Assembly (NCBI GenBank): GCA_964567745.1 | Contig: CAZMNY010000069.1 | Location: forward strand, 1-17,168 | Direction of reading: 5' to 3' | Source: CAZMNY01 sp964567745 | GTDB taxonomy: Bacteria; Planctomycetota; Planctomycetia; Pirellulales; Pirellulaceae | Length of the DNA: 17,168 bases | Shown here: piece after piece, positions 14,497-17,168 of the stretch | How the letters are laid out: each line of letters begins with the position of its first letter | Position numbering within the stretch: the first letter of the stretch is position 1 | Notes under the pieces: model-generated | The model's input: the letters and a program-made list of their open reading frames with translations, nothing else | Told to the model about the DNA's origin: nothing | Databases searched by the model: none | Translations under genes and position numbers: made by a program

Positions 14497-14973
14497 GTGA
14501 CCGACTCGGTTTTCGACCGGATACAGGCGATGCTCACATCGCATCAGGCGCCTTTCGAAGTGCTCCGGCACGCACCGGTGTTTACGAGCCAAGAGGCGGC
14601 GGATGTGCGAGGCGTCCCGCTGAGCAGCGGCGCCAAGGCCCTGATCTGCAAAGCCGATCAGGAAATGGTGATGTTCGTCTTGCCAGCCAATTTGCGTCTC
14701 GCGAGCAAGTCAGTTCGCAAAGCCGCATCGCTGAAGAGCCTCCGCTTCGCAAGCCGCGACGAGGTCGCTGAGTTGACGGGGCTTCAACCTGGGTCGATAC
14801 CACCTTTCGGCAGTCTGTTCGGGCTGCCGACCTGGTGCGACAGCCGTCTGGTAAACGAACCGACGATCAATTTCAACGCCGGCGACCATTCAATCTCGAT
14901 CCAAATCGCCTTCGACGCCTATCGCGATGTCGAACAACCTCGCATGGGCGATTTCGCCGACGAGTCAAACTAG
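14497..14973 (+). CDS. YbaK/ProXp-type aminoacyl-tRNA deacylase
   Basis: This 158-residue single-domain protein is the usual length for this family. The members hydrolyse wrongly aminoacylated tRNA in trans, typically Cys- or Ala-tRNA(Pro) and in some subfamilies others. Seen in the sequence are GAKALICK at 45-52, with the conserved Lys47, GLQPGSIPPFGSLFGLP at 95-111 and a C-terminal FNAGDH. These match the YbaK/ProRS-INS domain. The subfamily and hence the exact substrate cannot be decided by eye. The GTG at 14497 is the first start in frame and begins the first helix; the upstream AGG is a weak ribosome site. It is followed by the secreted hydrolase gene after 19 bases, so the two are probably co-transcribed, although no functional link is obvious. 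Confidence 0.88.
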   Translation: MTDSVFDRIQAMLTSHQAPFEVLRHAPVFTSQEAADVRGVPLSSGAKALICKADQEMVMFVLPANLRLASKSVRKAASLKSLRFASRDEVAELTGLQPGSIPPFGSLFGLPTWCDSRLVNEPTINFNAGDHSISIQIAFDAYRDVEQPRMGDFADESN

Positions 14974-14992
14974 AACACGGATAGAAGCAAAG

Positions 14993-17014
14993 ATGGCCGC
15001 CAACCAATATCAGACCGCATGCGTGCTTACGCTGACCTGCATGTTTCTTGTTGCGCCGACGTGCTTTCACGGCGAGTCGGCTCGAGCACAATCGATCGCG
15101 ACGATTGCCGTTCGTATTCCGCCAGCGGGCGTCCAAGTCGACGCGGCTGAACTCAAGAGACTACAGAGTCGGCTCGATGCGGCCAAAAAGGACTTTCATA
15201 CGAAGCCGATGCAAGCCGATCCGCTGGCCGCGGACATCGGCGCTCTGCTCAAAGCAGTCGACCTGGCGATCGTCAACGGTGAATTTTATTCGCCGAAAGA
15301 CTTGAAAAAAGCGACGTCGGTTCTCGAAGAAGCCGAACGACGAATGGACCATTGCAAACAGGGCGATCATCCATGGGCGAAGCAGCACGGGCTTGTCGTG
15401 CGTGGATATCGATCGGCAATCGACAATTCCTATCAGCCGTACGGAATAGAAATCCCCGCCGGTCTGAAACTCAACAAGTCGGCGCCGAAAGTGCCTCTTT
15501 ACGTTTGGCTCCACGGTCGCGGCGACAAAACGACTGATTTGCATTTCATCGATCAACGGCGGAACCGAGCGGGGCGAGTCAAAACGCCTGCCGCAATTGT
15601 TGTTCACCCGTTTGGAAGACACTGTATGGGTTTCAAGTCGGCTGGTGAAATCGATGTGCTCGATGTCGTCGAGGAGATGAAGCGGCACTACCCGATCGAC
15701 GCCGACCGAGTTGTGCTGATGGGCTTCTCAATGGGCGGCGCGGGCGCTTGGCACATCGGCGCCCACTACGCCGACCAATGGGCGGCGGTCAGCCCCGGCG
15801 CCGGGTTTGCCGAGACAGCTCGTTACACTCGTTTGACGCCGGACAAGTTTCCGCCGTGGTATGAACAGAAACTCTGGGGGGCCTACGATGCTACTCTCTA
15901 TGTCCGCAATCTCTTCAACATCCCCGTCACCGCCTATAGCGGCGAAGTCGATAAACAGATCCAAGCCGCGCGAGTCATGGAGGAGGCTTACCGTTCGCAG
16001 GGCAGAGTTTTGCCCCATTTGATCGGGCCGGGAATGGACCACAAGTATCATCCCGATACTCTCAAGGAACTTGTCCGACGGATGCAGGTCGCCGCCAAAA
16101 AGGGACGACCAACTTCGCCAAGCCGAGTCATGCTGCAAACGAGAACGCTTCGATACGCTCGCCAATATTGGGTCGAAGCACTTCGACTCACATCGCACTG
16201 GAACGACTCGCGTATCGACGCAACGATTGAAAACGACGAGATCGTCGTCAACACCGACAACGTCGAGGCGTTTCGGTTGACGCCCGATCGAAAACTTGGC
16301 GCGATGACCATCGTCGTCGACGGGTCACGTCTGACCGCGCCTTCTGCGGACGCGGAGAATGCGACGCTAGTTCGCAGCGACCGAAAGAGTGGCCGAAAAT
16401 GGAAATGGATCGCTGACTGGAACGACAAACGACGTGCCAAGCGGCCCGGCCAGCAAGGCCCGATCGACGACGCGTTCTTGGGACCTTTCTTGATCGTCCG
16501 ACCAACGAGAGCACAACCTGCCGCAGTCAAACGTTGGGTGAAGTTCGAAATCGATCATCTTCTCACGCGCTGGCGAACACTTTACCGAGGCCGGCCAATC
16601 ATCAAGGACGATGTCGACGTGACCGAGCACGACCTGGCAACTCGCCACATCGTCGCCTTTGGCACGCCAGCCTCGAATCGACTGCTCGCCGAAGCCTTTC
16701 GACATAACGATCGCCCGCCGATCGGCTGGACTGAAAAACAAATCACGGTCGGCGACAAATCGTTCGACGCCGCCACCCACATGCCGTTGATGATCTACCC
16801 AAACCCACTCAGCCCCAAGCATTATCTGATCGTCAACAGCGGGCCCACCCACCGCGAAGGCCACGACCGGACGAATTCACTGCAAAACCCGAAACTACCC
16901 GATTGGGCTGTGATCGATATGCGACAGAATCCCTCGGACACCGCGGCCGGACGCGTCGCCGCCGCCAATTTCTTCGACGAAAACTGGCGTCTCAAACCAG
17001 CGAATGCCCGATAG
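14993..17014 (+). CDS. Secreted alpha/beta hydrolase (prolyl-oligopeptidase/esterase type)
   Basis: This protein has 673 residues from the ATG at 14993. An in-frame ATG at 14927 would overlap the deacylase gene and put 22 polar residues before the signal peptide. The signal peptide spans about 1-32 and ends ARA-Q. A helical segment (about 45-120) precedes the hydrolase fold: VPLYVWLHGRGDK forms the oxyanion strand, GFSMGGAG holds the likely nucleophile Ser246, and Asp320 (SGEVDK) with His350 or His353 (MDHKYHP) complete the triad. The C-terminal 250 residues form a second domain containing DDAFLGPFLIVRP and, near the end, IVNSGPTHRE. Such two-domain enzymes are frequent in planctomycetes. Esterase, peptidase or carbohydrate-esterase activity is possible. 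The stop codon TAG lies on the border of a MITE-like element. Confidence 0.85.
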   Translation: MAANQYQTACVLTLTCMFLVAPTCFHGESARAQSIATIAVRIPPAGVQVDAAELKRLQSRLDAAKKDFHTKPMQADPLAADIGALLKAVDLAIVNGEFYSPKDLKKATSVLEEAERRMDHCKQGDHPWAKQHGLVVRGYRSAIDNSYQPYGIEIPAGLKLNKSAPKVPLYVWLHGRGDKTTDLHFIDQRRNRAGRVKTPAAIVVHPFGRHCMGFKSAGEIDVLDVVEEMKRHYPIDADRVVLMGFSMGGAGAWHIGAHYADQWAAVSPGAGFAETARYTRLTPDKFPPWYEQKLWGAYDATLYVRNLFNIPVTAYSGEVDKQIQAARVMEEAYRSQGRVLPHLIGPGMDHKYHPDTLKELVRRMQVAAKKGRPTSPSRVMLQTRTLRYARQYWVEALRLTSHWNDSRIDATIENDEIVVNTDNVEAFRLTPDRKLGAMTIVVDGSRLTAPSADAENATLVRSDRKSGRKWKWIADWNDKRRAKRPGQQGPIDDAFLGPFLIVRPTRAQPAAVKRWVKFEIDHLLTRWRTLYRGRPIIKDDVDVTEHDLATRHIVAFGTPASNRLLAEAFRHNDRPPIGWTEKQITVGDKSFDAATHMPLMIYPNPLSPKHYLIVNSGPTHREGHDRTNSLQNPKLPDWAVIDMRQNPSDTAAGRVAAANFFDENWRLKPANAR

Positions 17015-17117
17015 TGCTGCGTTACAGCTTGGAATTGGGATCGACAATGCGTTTGGTCAACGCCCGCCACGGCGAATCGGGTGCGCCACCCTAAAACTAA
17101 GGCGTAACGCAGCACTA
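17012..17117. mobile_element. 106-bp MITE-like element with 14-bp perfect inverted ends
   Basis: TAGTGCTGCGTTAC at 17012-17025 and its exact reverse complement at 17104-17117 enclose 78 bases with no coding potential. Similarity continues inward for several bases (18 of 21 match). Both ends begin with TA, as expected if a TA target was duplicated, the habit of IS630/Tc1-mariner elements. The hydrolase stop codon TAG is formed by the target TA plus the first base of the inverted repeat. Inside is a GGGTG-CGC-CACCC palindrome. No transposase is encoded, so movement would depend on one elsewhere. A plain terminator stem is an alternative, but the loop is long and there is no T-run. Confidence 0.6.
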
Positions 17118-17168
17118 GTACGTCATCCCACAAGTTTCTGCCGGTAGAGTTCAGGGAAGACTCGGCGG

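Noticed and set aside
14927..14992. Earlier start for the secreted hydrolase
   Set aside because: It overlaps the deacylase gene and places polar residues before the signal peptide; the ATG at 14993 begins directly at it.
1..17168. CRISPR array, toxin-antitoxin pair, prophage or known defence system
   Set aside because: No regularly spaced repeats, no small gene pair of that kind and no phage or defence genes are visible.

Overview
The window looks like chromosomal DNA from a planctomycete, probably of the Rhodopirellula/Pirellula type. This is inferred from the gene set rather than proven. The set includes a Tat-exported Gfo/Idh/MocA oxidoreductase, a secreted prolyl-oligopeptidase-like hydrolase, a very large MscK-like channel, a Cys-rich secreted protein and a tRNA cluster with divergent members and no encoded CCA ends. 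GC content is moderate to high, and start codons are mixed (ATG and GTG).

Layout. Positions 1-459 hold the 3' part of a DUF547 gene, followed by a plus-strand membrane polyferredoxin (564-1697). Five minus-strand tRNA genes fill 1770-2195. In transcription order they read Thr(TGT), Pro(TGG) and Asn(GTT), then two structurally odd ones read as Thr(GGT)-like and Trp(CCA)-like. A 435-bp gap (2196-2630) holds a strong minus-strand terminator-like hairpin and several other hairpins. A tightly coupled ribose-type operon follows on the plus strand (2631-5574): ribokinase, lipoprotein substrate-binding protein and permease, joined by two ATGA overlaps. No ATPase gene is present. Two minus-strand genes come next: a secreted Cys-rich protein (5709-6338) and a Tat-exported oxidoreductase (6609-8057). 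A strong terminator follows the second one.

From 8340 to 12587 runs a 1415-residue MscS-superfamily channel. It has a signal peptide, a Pro/Ser/Thr-rich stretch with five tandem pentapeptides, a long coiled coil, about eleven membrane segments and a C-terminal MscS core. Convergent to it is a multi-spanning membrane protein (12685-14229). On the plus strand follow a YbaK-type aminoacyl-tRNA deacylase (14497-14973) and a secreted alpha/beta hydrolase (14993-17014). The hydrolase stop codon lies on the edge of a 106-bp element with perfect 14-bp inverted ends (17012-17117) that looks like a MITE.

How the genes fit together. The kinase, binding protein and permease should import and phosphorylate a ribose-like sugar, but they need an ATPase encoded elsewhere. 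The other genes look like independent housekeeping or envelope functions. The observations most worth following up are the divergent tRNAs, the orphan terminator upstream of them, the transporter lacking an ATPase, the polyferredoxin that has lost one cluster cysteine, and the MITE-like element. I found no CRISPR array, prophage, toxin-antitoxin pair or recognisable defence system.
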